From Clostridiales bacterium DTU024 (lineage in GTDB: Bacteria; Bacillota; Clostridia; Christensenellales; Aristaeellaceae), in NCBI GenBank assembly GCA_001513425.1, contig LFTR01000062.1, positions 179 to 60,585 of the forward strand: a stretch of DNA of 60,407 nt. The letters are read 5' to 3'. Of the stretch, positions 1 to 8,122 are shown piece after piece. A program made the position numbers and the translations under genes. The notes under the pieces are model-generated. The model searched no databases and was not told where the DNA came from. It was given only the letters and a program-made list of their open reading frames with translations. The first letter of the stretch is position 1. The number at the start of each line of letters is the position of its first letter.

Positions 1-321
1 CAGGCGCAAGCGGCGGCACCGAGAGAAGAACCAGTCCAAGAGATCACTGTCTCGAAGGAGGGATTTGCCGGACCTGTCGCCGTAACTGTCTTGTTTGCGG
101 ACGATAAAGCCACCATCGAGAAAATCACCATTGGCGATGACAAGTTTGCGGAAACGGAAGGTTTCGGCGCGGCAGCGCTCGAGCCGGCCTTTGCCGAGCA
201 GTTTGTCGGCAAGAAAGCGCCGCTTACTGCGGACGACTTTGATGTCATCAGTGGCGCCACATACACAAATGATGCCATCCTTGAAGCCATCAACGAAGCT
301 TGGGAAAGTCAAAACAAATAG
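1..321 (+). CDS. rnfG: FMN-binding domain protein, RnfG-like (5' truncated by window)
   Basis: The frame is open from base 1 to the TAG at 319-321, so only the last 106 residues are visible. They form an FMN_bind-type domain ending in DVISGATYTNDAI, the SGATxT motif whose last Thr receives FMN through a phosphoester bond in RnfG/NqrC proteins. An Ala/Pro/Glu-rich stretch (QAQAAAPREEP) precedes it and looks like an interdomain or stalk linker. It lies 33 bp upstream of rnfC, where clostridial rnf operons normally begin; rnfG usually sits between rnfD and rnfE, where this operon has no gene. The likeliest role is therefore the covalent flavin subunit of Rnf on the outer face of the membrane. 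It could instead be an extra FMN-binding protein with rnfG elsewhere. The family call is firm; the subunit name is inference. Confidence 0.75.
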   Translation, partial: QAQAAAPREEPVQEITVSKEGFAGPVAVTVLFADDKATIEKITIGDDKFAETEGFGAAALEPAFAEQFVGKKAPLTADDFDVISGATYTNDAILEAINEAWESQNK

Positions 322-354
322 TTACTTGCTAAGATTTGAAAGGCGGGATATAGA

Positions 355-1674
355 TTGAGTAAGTTTTCATTTCGCGGCGGCATCCATCCGCTTCATGATA
401 TCCATGGGGGGAAGAGCGCGACGCGCGAAAAACCAATCAGAGCTTTTTTGCCGGGCAGCGTAACCATCCCTGTCAATATGCATTTGGGTACGCCCAGCGT
501 CCCATGCGTTAAGAAGGGCGAGCGTGTATTGTTGGGGCAAGTCATCGCGGAGCCCGCGGGGAGCCGCGGTATCCCCGTGCACGCAAGTGTCAGCGGGGAA
601 GTGACTGCGGTTGGCCCCAAGCAAAGCCTTGGGAGGCTGCCTGTCACCTGTATCACCATTGCCAACGATGAAAAGGATGAATGGGCAGTGATGCAGGCGC
701 TGGGTGATGTGGAGACAGCCACCCCAGACAAAATCATCGCACGCATCCGTGACGCGGGTATCTGCGGTATGGGCGGCGCGTGTTTTCCCACGCACGCCAA
801 GATGACCATTCCCGCAGGGAAAACCATTGATACAATTTTGCTGAACGGCGCGGAGTGCGAAACCTTTTTGAACGCGGACTATCGCCTGATGTTAGAACAG
901 CCAAAGCGCGTTGTTGACGGTCTTCGCGCCGCCATGCGCGCTATGAACGTCAAGCGCGGCATCATCGCCATAGAAGACAACAAGATGGAAGCTGTGGCCG
1001 CCATGCAGCAAGGGGCGCTGGGCCGCGAGGGTGTCGAAATTGCAGTACTCAGAACCAAGTACCCGCAAGGCGGCGAAAAACAGCTGATCGAGGCAGTTCT
1101 AAATAGAGAAGTTCCCTCAGGCGGACTGCCCATGGATGTGAACGTGGTAGTGCTTAACGTGGCAACGGCTGCCGCCATTACCGATGCGGTCGTGGAAGGG
1201 AAGCCCTGCATCAGCCGCGTGACCACGGTGGCCGGCGCTGTCAATGATCCTGCCAACCTCCTTCTTCGCGTGGGCACTTCGGTGGCGGACGTGGCAAGCG
1301 CTTGCGGCGGATACACTGAAGAGCCCGGCAAAATTTTTATGGGCGGAAGCATGACCGGCATCTGTATTCCGGATGACAGCGTTCCTATGACTAAGGCCAA
1401 CAACGGTATCGTGGTGTTGACGCGCAAACAAGCGGAATTGCCGACAGAATCGGCTTGCATCCGCTGCGCGAAGTGCATCGATGCGTGCCCCGTTCGCCTT
1501 GACCCAACGCGCCTTCGCAGCCTGATCGACCTGGATAAGCTGGAAGAGGCGAAGAAGGAACACGTGATGGATTGTATCGTTTGCGGCGCTTGCTCCTACG
1601 TTTGCCCCGCGAAACGTTGGCTGGCTCCGGCCATTAAGGATGCCAAAGAGAGAATTGCAGAGGGGGGCAAATAA
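355..1674 (+). CDS. rnfC: Rnf complex subunit RnfC (NADH-side flavin/Fe-S subunit)
   Basis: A 439-residue peripheral subunit of the ferredoxin:NAD+ oxidoreductase, which couples electron transfer from reduced ferredoxin to NAD+ with ion export. The nucleotide/FMN-binding region has GMGGACFPTHAK at about residues 138-149, related to the Complex I NuoF fold. Two ferredoxin-type clusters follow near the C-terminus: CIRCAKCIDACP (about 368) and CIVCGACSYVCP (about 406). The start is TTG at 355, chosen because GAAAGGCGGG at 338-347 is well spaced and the N-terminus SKFSFRGGIHP is typical of the family. It lacks the long Ala/Lys-rich C-terminal extension of gammaproteobacterial RnfC. The next gene begins 2 bp after the stop. 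Confidence 0.96.
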   Translation: MSKFSFRGGIHPLHDIHGGKSATREKPIRAFLPGSVTIPVNMHLGTPSVPCVKKGERVLLGQVIAEPAGSRGIPVHASVSGEVTAVGPKQSLGRLPVTCITIANDEKDEWAVMQALGDVETATPDKIIARIRDAGICGMGGACFPTHAKMTIPAGKTIDTILLNGAECETFLNADYRLMLEQPKRVVDGLRAAMRAMNVKRGIIAIEDNKMEAVAAMQQGALGREGVEIAVLRTKYPQGGEKQLIEAVLNREVPSGGLPMDVNVVVLNVATAAAITDAVVEGKPCISRVTTVAGAVNDPANLLLRVGTSVADVASACGGYTEEPGKIFMGGSMTGICIPDDSVPMTKANNGIVVLTRKQAELPTESACIRCAKCIDACPVRLDPTRLRSLIDLDKLEEAKKEHVMDCIVCGACSYVCPAKRWLAPAIKDAKERIAEGGK

Positions 1675-1676
1675 CG

Positions 1677-2618
1677 ATGAACTTACGTGTTTCTGTTGGG
1701 CCGCATCTGTTGAGCCGGGAAACGACGCAATCGATGATGCTCAATGTGCTGATCGCCTTGATTCCCACGACAGCGGCCGGCATCTACTTGTTTGGTGCCG
1801 GCGCGGTTTGGGTGCTGGCAGTGTCCGTCATAGCCGCGGTTCTTGGTGAATTTGTGTGGCAGAAGCTGATGAAGAAGCCCATTCAAGTGGGTGACTTGTC
1901 CGCAGTAGTGACCGGGTTGATACTGGGCCTTAACATGCCCGCAAACGTCCCTTTGTGGGTGCCCGCGCTGGGCAGCATTTTTGCCATTATCTTGGTGAAG
2001 CAGCTCTTTGGCGGTATGGGCCATAATTTCATGAACCCTGCCATGTTCGCCCGTGCCGTGCTGTTAGCCTCCTGGCCGGTGCACATGACCAGTTACATCT
2101 TGCCCCAAAGGCTGCTTGGCACGTCCACAGCGCAAATTGGCGTGGACACAGTTGCGTCGGCAACGCCGCTGCTGGCAGCGAATCAGTGGACGTTGTCTGA
2201 TCTTTTCCTGGGTAACATACCGGGCACTATTGGTGAAGTGTGCAAGGTTGCGATTCTTATTGGCTTACTCTATCTGGTGTTCACCAAAACGGTCACATGG
2301 CAGATACCGGTATTCTTTATAGGAACGGTGGCATTGCTTACATGGCTGCTGGGTTCTGACCCGCTGACAGCGGTTTTGTCGGGGGGTGTGTTGTTTGGCG
2401 CTGTGTTCATGGCGACGGATTTTGCCACCAACCCAATGTACAAGATCGGCCAATGCATCTTCGGTTTTTTTTGCGGCTTGGTCGTGGTCGCCATTCGGGA
2501 GTGGGGCGGCTATCCGGAGGGCGTCACGTACGCCATACTGTTCTCCAACGCTGTGACACCATTGATTGACCGATATACAAAACGTAGAGTTTATGGGGAG
2601 GTGAAACAACATGCTTGA
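1677..2618 (+). CDS. rnfD: Rnf complex subunit RnfD
   Basis: An integral membrane subunit of 313 residues, homologous to NqrB, with many hydrophobic helices across its length. VASATPLLA around residues 159-167 matches the covalent FMN attachment motif, and Thr163 is the predicted flavin acceptor. ATG 1677 follows the rnfC stop by 2 bp and the 3' end overlaps rnfE by 8 bp, so translation is probably coupled. The periplasmic-side flavoprotein gene that normally follows rnfD is absent here; rnfE comes directly next. Confidence 0.95.
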   Translation: MNLRVSVGPHLLSRETTQSMMLNVLIALIPTTAAGIYLFGAGAVWVLAVSVIAAVLGEFVWQKLMKKPIQVGDLSAVVTGLILGLNMPANVPLWVPALGSIFAIILVKQLFGGMGHNFMNPAMFARAVLLASWPVHMTSYILPQRLLGTSTAQIGVDTVASATPLLAANQWTLSDLFLGNIPGTIGEVCKVAILIGLLYLVFTKTVTWQIPVFFIGTVALLTWLLGSDPLTAVLSGGVLFGAVFMATDFATNPMYKIGQCIFGFFCGLVVVAIREWGGYPEGVTYAILFSNAVTPLIDRYTKRRVYGEVKQHA

Positions 2619-3252
2619 TAAGAAAAGCACTTTGCGCGGCGTGTTTATGAACGGCGTACTCAATGAGAACCCAACGTTTCGGCTTGTTTTGGGCACATGT
2701 CCCACGCTGGCCGTTACCACCAGCGCCATTAACGGCGTGGGTATGGGATTGGCCGCCACGTTCGTCCTGATTGGCTCAAATACCGTTATTTCGCTGCTGA
2801 GAAACTTCATCCCTTCCAAGGTGCGCATTCCGGCTTTCATTGTGGTGATATGCACTTTTGTTACCATGGTGCAGATGCTGATGCAGGCTTATGTGCCGCC
2901 GCTTTATGACGCGCTGGGTATCTTTATCCCGCTTATTGTGGTCAACTGCATTATCCTGGCGCGCGCGGAAGCGTTTGCCAGCAAAAACAGCGTTGCGCGT
3001 TCTGCTGCGGATGGTTTGGGAATGGGCGCTGGTTTTACCTTAGCCCTTGCGTTGATCGGGGTTATTCGCGAATTGATCGGCGCAGGAACCGTCTTTGGTT
3101 TTAGTGTCATGGGTGTATCCTTTGAGCCGATGACCTTGCTTGTGCTCGCCCCTGGCGGCTTCATTGTCTATGGCATTTGCCTTGGTATCATCAATGCCCT
3201 TGGCGCAAAACGTGCGAAAAACAAGGCCAAGAAGGGAGATATTGCAGCATGA
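2611..3252 (+). CDS. rnfE: Rnf complex subunit RnfE
   Basis: A 213-residue hydrophobic subunit of the NqrD/RnfE family. Family features include NGVLNENPTFRLVLGTCP near the N-terminus, with the conserved Cys that helps hold the membrane-embedded Fe-S centre shared with RnfA, and the VVNCIILARAEAFA segment in the second half. ATG 2611 has GGGGAGG at 2595-2601 upstream. The C-terminus is a short Lys/Ala-rich tail. The stop overlaps the rnfA start as ATGA, which is typical of translational coupling between these two paralogous subunits. Confidence 0.95.
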   Translation: MLDKKSTLRGVFMNGVLNENPTFRLVLGTCPTLAVTTSAINGVGMGLAATFVLIGSNTVISLLRNFIPSKVRIPAFIVVICTFVTMVQMLMQAYVPPLYDALGIFIPLIVVNCIILARAEAFASKNSVARSAADGLGMGAGFTLALALIGVIRELIGAGTVFGFSVMGVSFEPMTLLVLAPGGFIVYGICLGIINALGAKRAKNKAKKGDIAA

Positions 3253-3839
3253 GACTGAGTGATGTCGGCGTTTTTCTGTTCTTCATCAATTGCGTTTTAA
3301 GCAATAACATGATCTTCTCGCGTTTTCTTGGCACCTGCCCGTTCCTGGGCGTGTCCTCCAAGGTAGAGACCGCAACCGGCATGGGGCTGGCCGTTACCTT
3401 TGTTATGGGACTGGCATCGTTGTTTGCCTGGGTGGCATATGAATACCTTTTGGTGCCCCTGGGACTGCAGTACCTCAATACTATCGCATTCATCTTCATT
3501 ATCGCTACACTCGTCCAGTTGGTGGAGATGTTCATGAAGAAATCCCTTCCTGCTCTGTACAGCGCGCTGGGTATCTACTTGCCCCTAATTACCACCAATT
3601 GCGCAGTGCTGGGTGTCGCGCTGCTCAATATGAACAACGGCTATAACCTGCTGGAATCTGTCCTCAACGGCGTTTTCAGCGCACTTGGTTTCCTGCTGGC
3701 AATTGTCATTATGGCGGGTATTCGTGAAAGACTGGAGCCGTCCGATATTCCCAGCCCCTTCAAAGGGTTCTCTATCAGTCTGGTGATTGCCGGCATGCTG
3801 TCAGTGGCCTTCATGGGTTTTGGCGGCCTTGTGAAGTGA
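3249..3839 (+). CDS. rnfA: Rnf complex subunit RnfA
   Basis: A 196-residue paralogue of RnfE with inverted membrane topology. The conserved NNMIFSRFLGTCPFLGVS segment carries the Cys that pairs with the RnfE Cys around the intramembrane iron-sulfur centre, and LITTNCAVLGVALL is the second signature. ATG 3249 is preferred over an upstream in-frame start at 3177: it overlaps the rnfE stop by 4 bp and gives the family's usual length. The frame ends 16 bp before rnfB, with GAGGAGG right at the junction. Confidence 0.95.
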   Translation: MRLSDVGVFLFFINCVLSNNMIFSRFLGTCPFLGVSSKVETATGMGLAVTFVMGLASLFAWVAYEYLLVPLGLQYLNTIAFIFIIATLVQLVEMFMKKSLPALYSALGIYLPLITTNCAVLGVALLNMNNGYNLLESVLNGVFSALGFLLAIVIMAGIRERLEPSDIPSPFKGFSISLVIAGMLSVAFMGFGGLVK

Positions 3840-3855
3840 GGAGGATGAAAGCGAA

Positions 3856-4665
3856 GTGACTATTATGCCGATTGTTTATGCCATTCTTATATTAGGTGGA
3901 CTCGGGGTACTCTTTGGCGGAATGCTGACCTATGCGGATAAAGTGTTCTCGGTGCCGGTTGACGAGAGAGTACAAAGGATCCGCGAGAACGTAGCGGGCG
4001 CCAACTGCGGCGCGTGCGGATACGCAGGTTGTGATGCATTTGCGCAGGCTGTGGCAAAAGGTGAGACGCCGGTAGACGGTTGCACACCCGGCGGCGCCGC
4101 GTCTGCCAAAGCGCTTGCTGAAATTATGGGCGTGGGCGTCCAGGTGGGATCGCCCAAGGTGGCGCGTGTGCTGTGTCAAGGGCAAACGGAAGTCTGCAAA
4201 AGACGCTATGATTTTGACGGCTACGAAACATGCCATGCCGCCAATAAAGTGGCCGGCGGCCCCACTATGTGTCAGTACGGCTGCATGGGCATGGGTGACT
4301 GCTATGACGTATGCAAGTTTGACGCCATAAGGATAATTGATAATTTGGCCGTTATTGACGAAGAAAAGTGTACCGCCTGCGGCATGTGCGTTACTGCCTG
4401 CCCGCGTGATATTATCGAGCTGCTGCCCAAAGATGCTATCGTAACAGTGCGTTGCCAGAGCGAGCAAACGCCGCGTGAAACGCGTGACAGCTGCTCCAAG
4501 GGCTGCATCGCCTGCAAGCGCTGCGAGAAGGCATGCAATTACGATGCTATCCATGTCAACAATAATTATGCGCGCATTGATGTAGACAAGTGCACGCGCT
4601 GCGGTGATTGCGTTGTAGTCTGCCCGACCAAGTGCATCACCATGCTGGATAGCGAAAGCACTTGA
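3856..4665 (+). CDS. rnfB: Rnf complex subunit RnfB (ferredoxin-side Fe-S protein)
   Basis: A 269-residue electron-input subunit that accepts electrons from reduced ferredoxin. It has an N-terminal membrane helix, then the 4Fe-4S motif GANCGACGYAGCDAF, then several ferredoxin-type clusters: CTACGMCVTACP, GCIACKRCEKAC and CTRCGDCVVVCP. A CQYGCMGMGDC stretch supplies further Cys ligands. The start may be GTG 3856, with GAGGAGG at 3837-3843, or ATG 3865; both keep the whole membrane helix. It is the last gene of the operon and a hairpin terminator follows 22 bp after the stop. This is the standard clostridial position at the operon end. Confidence 0.95.
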   Translation: MTIMPIVYAILILGGLGVLFGGMLTYADKVFSVPVDERVQRIRENVAGANCGACGYAGCDAFAQAVAKGETPVDGCTPGGAASAKALAEIMGVGVQVGSPKVARVLCQGQTEVCKRRYDFDGYETCHAANKVAGGPTMCQYGCMGMGDCYDVCKFDAIRIIDNLAVIDEEKCTACGMCVTACPRDIIELLPKDAIVTVRCQSEQTPRETRDSCSKGCIACKRCEKACNYDAIHVNNNYARIDVDKCTRCGDCVVVCPTKCITMLDSEST

Positions 4666-4687
4666 CGGGATTTCCGGCACAACCAAT

Positions 4688-4724
4688 CAGAAGCGCACGG
4701 ATTGCATCCTGCGCTTCTGTTTTG
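4688..4724 (+). terminator. Intrinsic terminator of the rnf operon
   Basis: Perfect 10-bp stem CAGAAGCGCA (4688-4697) with TGCGCTTCTG (4710-4719), a 12-nt loop and a short T-run (TTTTG) right after the stem. It sits between rnfB and the LCP gene, so it probably ends rnf transcription. Confidence 0.75.
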
Positions 4725-4768
4725 TATTATAGGGGTCAGAAGTGGTTCTTCTTGTAAGGGGGATGGCT

Positions 4769-5758
4769 GTGAAAAAATTATGGTTGGCTTGCGTGGTGCT
4801 CATTGTCCTGTTTGTTGCTTTTCTGCCGGCGCAAGGCGCGGAGAATACGCTGTCGCCGGAAGAGATTACTGAGATACTTTATGATATAGCGCGGGAAGAA
4901 AATGCTGCCGGTGATTATCTCGTATTGCCTGAAGGCTACAGCGCACCCGCCCTGGGATTGGATCGCACGTTTCGTTTGCTTGTCCTGGGTGTGGATACAG
5001 ACGATGCGAAATTCAGAGGCCGCTCAGACACCATGATGCTGGCTGTTGTAGATATGCGAAAGAGTGAGCTAAAGCTCATCTCGTTTATGCGTGACCTGTA
5101 TGTCCAGATACCGGGCAAAGGCCACAATCGGCTCAATGCCGCTTATGCCTTTGGCGGGGCTGAACTGCTTGAGAGAACCCTCGAAAAGAATTTCGGCGTC
5201 TCTGCTGACGGGTACGTCGCGGTCAATTTTTCGGGTATGGTTACACTGGTGGACAGCATCGGCGGAGTCGATATCACGGTGGAAGAAAGTGAGCTTGGGT
5301 CCCTTAACGGGATACTCGAATATTACAATTATCAAAACGAAAGGCCGGAGGCGCAGGGACGGCTGGAAAAGGCGGGACACCAAACCTTGACTGGGCTGCA
5401 GGCAATGTCCTATGCACGTATTCGCAAAATCGACAGCGATTTTGAGCGCACGGGCAGGCAGCAGCGCGTGATGAACGCCATCTTTACGCGCATCAGAAGC
5501 ATGACTCTGCCATCACTTTTGGACGTGGTGTTTGAAAATGCGCACCTGGTGTCCACCGACATTTCGCTGGACGAAGCAGTAAGTCTGGTAAGCAGCACAC
5601 TGAGCATGGACAGCGTCAATACCAGGTACCTAAGGATACCGGTGGCGCGCGGCGGCAAGGGAACATTGCTTAATGAAACGTACTTTATCGTACCCAACTT
5701 GAAAAAGAACAAGCAAGCCATTGCTGATTTTCTGGGAGCAGGCGTTGCGCCACAATAG
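4769..5758 (+). CDS. LytR-CpsA-Psr (LCP) family cell-wall polymer ligase
   Basis: LCP proteins transfer lipid-linked teichoic acid or capsule polymers onto peptidoglycan at the outer membrane face. The mature part begins with FRLLVLGVDTDD and continues through GRSDTMMLAVVD, SFMRDLYVQIPG and HNRLNAAYAFGG, the conserved Asp/Arg-rich polyprenyl-phosphate pocket; SIGGVDITV and the ARIRKIDSDFERTGRQQR segment complete the domain. GTG 4769 is chosen because AAGGGGG (4756-4762) is ideally placed for it and it yields a clean signal anchor (KKLWLACVVLIVL). The frame is also open from GTG 4742 and ATG 4763. It is a single gene between two transcription units, with no glycan-synthesis genes beside it, so its polymer cannot be inferred. 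Confidence 0.88.
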   Translation: MKKLWLACVVLIVLFVAFLPAQGAENTLSPEEITEILYDIAREENAAGDYLVLPEGYSAPALGLDRTFRLLVLGVDTDDAKFRGRSDTMMLAVVDMRKSELKLISFMRDLYVQIPGKGHNRLNAAYAFGGAELLERTLEKNFGVSADGYVAVNFSGMVTLVDSIGGVDITVEESELGSLNGILEYYNYQNERPEAQGRLEKAGHQTLTGLQAMSYARIRKIDSDFERTGRQQRVMNAIFTRIRSMTLPSLLDVVFENAHLVSTDISLDEAVSLVSSTLSMDSVNTRYLRIPVARGGKGTLLNETYFIVPNLKKNKQAIADFLGAGVAPQ

Positions 5759-5766
5759 AATAGCGG

Positions 5767-5795
5767 TTGCCTATTTTGGGCAAAAAAGGTACAAT
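5767..5795 (+). promoter_or_regulatory. Sigma-A-type promoter for frr
   Basis: TTGCCT (5767-5772), 17-bp spacer, TACAAT (5790-5795), placed 29 bp before the frr start codon and directly after the LCP stop. It probably drives frr and the downstream lipid/isoprenoid genes. Confidence 0.55.
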
Positions 5796-5823
5796 ATGCC
5801 AAAGACATAAGGAGGTACTATTG

Positions 5824-6381
5824 ATGTATAAAGACGTTATCAACACCGCTAAGGATAAGATGGAAAAAACCAAGGATGTGCTGAAGCGGGAACTGCAGGC
5901 GCTGCGGGCGGGCCGTGCAAATCCCCAACTATTGGATCGTATTACGGTGGATTATTACGGCATACAAACACCGCTTAGCCAGATGGCCAACATTTCCGCT
6001 CCTGAGCCTCGGCTGCTCACCATTTCTCTCTGGGACACCAAAGCGCTGCCGCTGGTTGAGAAGGCCATCCTCAAGAGCGATTTGGGACTCAATCCCACCA
6101 ATGACGGGAAAATGATTCGTCTGGCCATCCCGGAACTTAACGAGGAGCGCCGCAAGGAATTGACCAAGGTGGTGCGCAAGAGTGCCGAAGACGCCAAGGT
6201 TGCCGTGCGTTCTATCCGCCGCGATGCCATTGAGCATATCAAAAAAATGAAGAAGGACTCCGTGCTTACGGAAGATGAACAGCACAAAGCGGAAGAAGAA
6301 ATGCAAAAAGTGACGGATGCTGCCGTAAAGGACATCGACCAGTTGGCTGAAGACAAAGAAAAAGAGATTTTGGCGGTCTGA
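5824..6381 (+). CDS. frr: Ribosome recycling factor
   Basis: A 185-residue protein, the normal length for RRF, which splits post-termination ribosomes together with EF-G. The sequence is colinear with the family: LKRELQALRAGRANPQLLDRI at the start of the coiled-coil domain, then the beta-rich domain II, then VRSIRRDAIEHIKKM and a Lys/Glu-rich C-terminal helix. ATG 5824 is chosen over the longer frame from 5767 because AAGGAGGT (5809-5816) lies 7 bp upstream. The stop overlaps the next small gene by one base (TGATG). In many Firmicutes pyrH-frr-uppS-cdsA are adjacent; here pyrH and tsf are not immediately upstream. Confidence 0.97.
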   Translation: MYKDVINTAKDKMEKTKDVLKRELQALRAGRANPQLLDRITVDYYGIQTPLSQMANISAPEPRLLTISLWDTKALPLVEKAILKSDLGLNPTNDGKMIRLAIPELNEERRKELTKVVRKSAEDAKVAVRSIRRDAIEHIKKMKKDSVLTEDEQHKAEEEMQKVTDAAVKDIDQLAEDKEKEILAV

Positions 6382-6593
6382 TGGAAGAGATGTTGGGGAT
6401 GCCCCTTGATAGGGTACTTGAGAACCTATCCGTTGAGGACGCCGCGAAAATCCGCGTAACATACACGTCTGCGCGCAAGGAACATCCGCAGGATGTTTCC
6501 AGGACCGCCCGTGTGGTACGCGCCCGGGACAATACGATTTGTGCAGCCTATTTCCGGGACGGCGAACCGCAGGCGTTGGAAGGAAAAAAGTGA
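6381..6593 (+). CDS. Small conserved-context protein of unknown function (70 aa)
   Basis: I do not recognise this protein. Its start overlaps the frr stop by one base and its end overlaps the uppS start by four (GTGA), so it is embedded in the operon and very probably translated. It begins MEEMLGMPLDRVLENL, followed by a short helical region and a basic central part (KIRVTYTSARKEHP, RTARVVRARDNT), and ends in an AAYFRDGEPQALEGKK tail. It has no signal peptide, membrane helix or Cys pair. The basic, Arg-rich middle could bind nucleic acid or the ribosome, but that is a guess. The reading frame is supported by position and coupling rather than by homology. Confidence 0.7.
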   Translation: MEEMLGMPLDRVLENLSVEDAAKIRVTYTSARKEHPQDVSRTARVVRARDNTICAAYFRDGEPQALEGKK

Positions 6594-7297
6594 GTCAACT
6601 GCCAAAACACGTAGCCATTATTATGGATGGCAATGGCAGATGGGCAAGGCGCCATAAACTGGCCATCGCGCTTGGCCATCGCAAGGGCGTGGAGGCGTTG
6701 CGTGATGTTATCCGCTTGAGCAGTGACGCGGGCATTGTGGCACTGTCCATTTTTGCGTTTTCCACAGAAAATTGGCGGCGCTCCAAGGAAGAGGTCGACG
6801 CGCTGATGAATCTCATCCTGGAGTATTTCCGTAAGGAGATAGACGAACTCCATGAACGGGACGTCATCATTCGCATATTGGGCGATAAGGCGGCACTCCC
6901 GCAAAGCCAGAGGGAAGCGGTGGCGGACGCCGAACGTCGCACACAAAATAACAATGGGCTACATCTCAATATCGCGCTCAACTATGGCGGTCAGGACGAA
7001 ATCATCCGCGCAGCCAAGTCCCTGGCAGCAAAGGCCGTTGCGGGGGAGATCGATCCGGAAGGCATCACTGCGCAGACATTTGAAAATGAACTGTATACGG
7101 CGGGTCAACCGCAGGTCGATCTGCTTATCCGCACCAGCGGCGAAATGCGCATAAGCAATTTCATGCTGTATCAGTGCGCTTATGCGGAGATGCTTTTTCC
7201 TGAAGTACTATGGCCGGATTACTCGGTGGATCTATTTAAGGAAGACCTGAAACGCTTTGGGCAGCGTGACAGGAGGTTTGGGGGGCGTAACGCGTGA
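6590..7297 (+). CDS. uppS: Undecaprenyl diphosphate synthase
   Basis: A cis-prenyltransferase that condenses isopentenyl diphosphate onto farnesyl diphosphate to make the C55 carrier of peptidoglycan and teichoic acid synthesis. The sequence shows the pyrophosphate-binding MDGNGRWA near the N-terminus, FSTENWRRS, and the C-terminal LIRTSGEMRISNF signature ending in YAEMLFPEVLWPD. GTG 6590 is preferred: GGAAGG at 6578-6583 is well spaced and the protein then starts SQLPKHVAIIMDGNG, as in homologues. The resulting 235 residues are normal. It is followed without a gap by cdsA and dxr, so lipid-carrier synthesis and precursor supply are linked. Confidence 0.96.
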   Translation: MSQLPKHVAIIMDGNGRWARRHKLAIALGHRKGVEALRDVIRLSSDAGIVALSIFAFSTENWRRSKEEVDALMNLILEYFRKEIDELHERDVIIRILGDKAALPQSQREAVADAERRTQNNNGLHLNIALNYGGQDEIIRAAKSLAAKAVAGEIDPEGITAQTFENELYTAGQPQVDLLIRTSGEMRISNFMLYQCAYAEMLFPEVLWPDYSVDLFKEDLKRFGQRDRRFGGRNA

Positions 7298-8118
7298 CCA
7301 AGAATATGGCGACCAGAATCTTGACCGGTGTCGGCCTGATAGGCGTTGTAGCTTTCGCGCTCTATATGGGGGGATGGGTCTTTTCCGTTCTGTGGGTGGC
7401 TGCAGTCAGCTTTGCCATGGCTGAAGTCTTTCATGCGTTCGCCCAAGCAGGCCACCGCCCGGTGGCATGGCCTTCCTGGGTGTGCCTGATAATCAGCATC
7501 CCTTCTTTCATGCTGCTCACTGAGGCCACCAGCCTCGTGCTGTTGGTGGTCACCATGTTTCTTACTTTTTTGGTGGTGGCTTTCGTCGTAATGTTTAGGC
7601 GAGATCCCAAATTGGTAGACATGCTGGTTTCGCTCCTGCCGCTTTTTTCCGTCGTGCTGCCCGGCATTTGTATGCTGGGTTTGCTGCGTACCACCCCCAA
7701 TATCAAACAGAATCTCCTAATGACTGCCGCATTTATTATTCCTGTGCTGGGCGACGCGGGCGCGTATTTTGTGGGGGTAAAATTGGGCAGTGTCAAGCTG
7801 AATCCGGCGATCAGCCCCAAGAAAACACTGGAAGGCGCAGTGGGGGGGCTTGTGTGCAGCACCCTTGGCGCTATGGCCGTCTATTTGGTGGGATTGTCCT
7901 TTTCGTCTGATTTGCCGCCGTGGTGGCATTTTGCTTTGCTGGGGTTTTTCGGCGGGGTGATCGGACAGCTGGGTGATTTGTTTGCCTCCATGATCAAGAG
8001 ACACAGCAATATCAAAGACTTCGGCCACGTATTTCCCGGGCATGGCGGCATGATGGACCGGTTGGACAGCATTTTTTTTGTAACAGTGTTCGTTTATCTG
8101 TATCAAGTAGCCTGGTAG
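7294..8118 (+). CDS. cdsA: Phosphatidate cytidylyltransferase
   Basis: A membrane enzyme of 274 residues that makes CDP-diacylglycerol from phosphatidate and CTP. It is hydrophobic throughout, with about seven or eight helices. The family signature is intact near the C-terminus: SMIKRHSNIKDFGHVFPGHGG then MMDRLDS, whose Asp and Lys residues bind metal and CTP. GTG 7294 overlaps the uppS stop by 4 bp; a G-rich stretch (7280-7285) may act as ribosome site. The next gene, dxr, starts 4 bp after the stop. Confidence 0.95.
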   Translation: MTKNMATRILTGVGLIGVVAFALYMGGWVFSVLWVAAVSFAMAEVFHAFAQAGHRPVAWPSWVCLIISIPSFMLLTEATSLVLLVVTMFLTFLVVAFVVMFRRDPKLVDMLVSLLPLFSVVLPGICMLGLLRTTPNIKQNLLMTAAFIIPVLGDAGAYFVGVKLGSVKLNPAISPKKTLEGAVGGLVCSTLGAMAVYLVGLSFSSDLPPWWHFALLGFFGGVIGQLGDLFASMIKRHSNIKDFGHVFPGHGGMMDRLDSIFFVTVFVYLYQVAW

Positions 8119-8122
8119 CACA

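Noticed and set aside
5767..5823. Longer N-terminus for ribosome recycling factor
   Set aside because: The upstream part contains the promoter and ribosome site; AAGGAGGT and family length fix the start at 5824.
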